Assembly: GCA_959347315.1 (NCBI GenBank)
Contig: OY365822.1
Location: 8,646,809-8,710,808, forward strand
DNA: 64,000 nucleotides
Reading direction: 5' to 3'
Source: Bimastos eiseni
Taxonomy: Eukaryota > Annelida > Clitellata > Crassiclitellata > Lumbricidae
This document shows positions 63,352 to 64,000 of this stretch, piece after piece; position 1 is the stretch's first letter, and each line of letters starts with the position of its first letter. The notes below the pieces were generated by a model that had not been told where the DNA came from, ran no database searches, and saw only the letters and a list, made by a program, of their open reading frames with translations. A program made the translations under genes and the position numbers.

Positions 63352-63472
63352 ACATTGTCAAAGTCCAAACATTGTCAAAGTCCAAACATTGTCAAAGTCC
63401 AAACATTGTCAAAGTCCAAACATTGTCAAAGTCCAAACATTGTCAAAGTTCAAACATTGTCAAAGTCCAACC
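63352..63472. repeat. 17-bp minisatellite, 7 units, copy B
   Basis: Same unit as copy A with one unit fewer; the gttcaaa variant sits in the sixth unit in both. Confidence 0.95.
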
Positions 63473-63613
63473 GTGGCGGAGTTCGTTCTTAGGTCGACGT
63501 TGATTGGTCTAATTTAACCACAATGAAAAACCAGAATGACCCTCTCAATATCTATTTGTCCAATTGCCATCTGTCGTCAACCAGCCAGTCATGATTTTAG
63601 TCGACAAGTGTCA

Positions 63614-64000
63614 GTATGTCTGTCTGTCTGTGTCTATGTTTGTTTGTCTGTCTGTGTCTATGCTTGTTTGTCTGTCTGTGTCTATGTTTGTCTGTCTGTC
63701 TGCCTGTCTATGTTTGTCTGTCTGTCTGTGTCTATGTTTGTTTGTCTGTCTGTGTCTATGTTTGTTTGTCTGTCTGTGTCTATGTTTGTGTGTCTGTCTG
63801 TGTCTATGTTTGTCTGTCTGCCTGTGTCTATGTTTGTCTGTCTGTCTGTGTCTATGTTTGTTTGTCTGTCTGTGTCTATGTTTGTTTGTCTGTCTGTGTC
63901 TATGTTTGTTTGTCTGTCTGTGTCTATGTTTGTCTGTCTGTCTGTGTCTATGTTTGTTTGTCTGTCTGTGTCTATGTTTGTTTGTCTGTCTGTGTCTATG
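63614..64000. repeat. 24-bp TGTC-rich minisatellite, copy B, cut by the window edge
   Basis: The order of TTTG and GCCTG variants follows copy A from 60478 unit for unit as far as the window extends. Confidence 0.95.

Larger units (their letters stand above)
62525..64000 (+). repeat. Second copy of a 3.24-kb tandem duplication
   Basis: Begins at caaaATG of the unknown exon and matches 59286 onward through the hairpin, the 17-bp array and into the 24-bp array, where the window ends. The offset between ATGs is 3239 bp. Apart from the exon and the hairpin centre, differences are very few. Confidence 0.95.

Overview
This is nuclear DNA of an animal, most likely a marine invertebrate. The evidence is spliced genes with GT-AG introns of 0.1-3 kb, metazoan gene families, AT-rich intergenic DNA, and many tRNA-derived SINEs, decayed LINEs, MITEs and micro/minisatellites. 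I could not fix the phylum from sequence alone. There is no bacterial operon, CRISPR array, rRNA or functional tRNA gene. Five spliced or single-exon protein genes and one tandemly duplicated unknown exon were reconstructed by hand from acceptor/donor sites and codon phase. Layout, left to right. (1) 710-8613, minus strand: N-terminal part of a NEDD4-family HECT ubiquitin ligase of the ITCH/WWP subgroup, with a complete C2 domain, a 250-residue Pro/Ser-rich linker, one WW domain and the start of a second. The rest, including HECT, lies beyond the left edge. (2) 11105-33896, plus strand: a complete 26-exon valyl-tRNA synthetase of the mitochondrial (VARS2) type, about 1112 aa, divergent from gene 1. 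(3) 37153-38769, plus: an intronless reading frame for a three-finger C2H2 zinc-finger protein. (4) 42696-47715, minus: a seven-exon EF-hand protein of the calcium-and-integrin-binding (CIB) family. (5) 49971-53346, plus: CDC42, 191 aa in four coding exons, head-to-head with the CIB gene; its first coding intron begins with GC. (6) 55.8-64 kb: gene-poor satellite-like DNA. It holds a CTAG-rich 17/24-bp minisatellite, then a 3.24-kb tandem duplication. Each copy has an unknown Cys/His-containing exon, a hairpin-forming inverted repeat, a 17-bp minisatellite and a long 24-bp TGTC-rich minisatellite. The duplicated exon differs about 8% between copies, while the intron beside it differs about 1%. 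Mobile DNA: at least ten copies of one tRNA-headed SINE, about five of a second, remnants of L2/CR1/Rex-like LINEs, three hAT-type MITEs (two with perfect 8-bp target-site duplications), two Harbinger-like MITEs (3-bp TTA/TAA duplications) and a foldback element with a TTAGGG-like core. The recognised genes are housekeeping or signalling genes (protein turnover, mitochondrial translation, calcium signalling, Rho GTPase). Their proximity looks like ordinary gene order, not a functional cluster.
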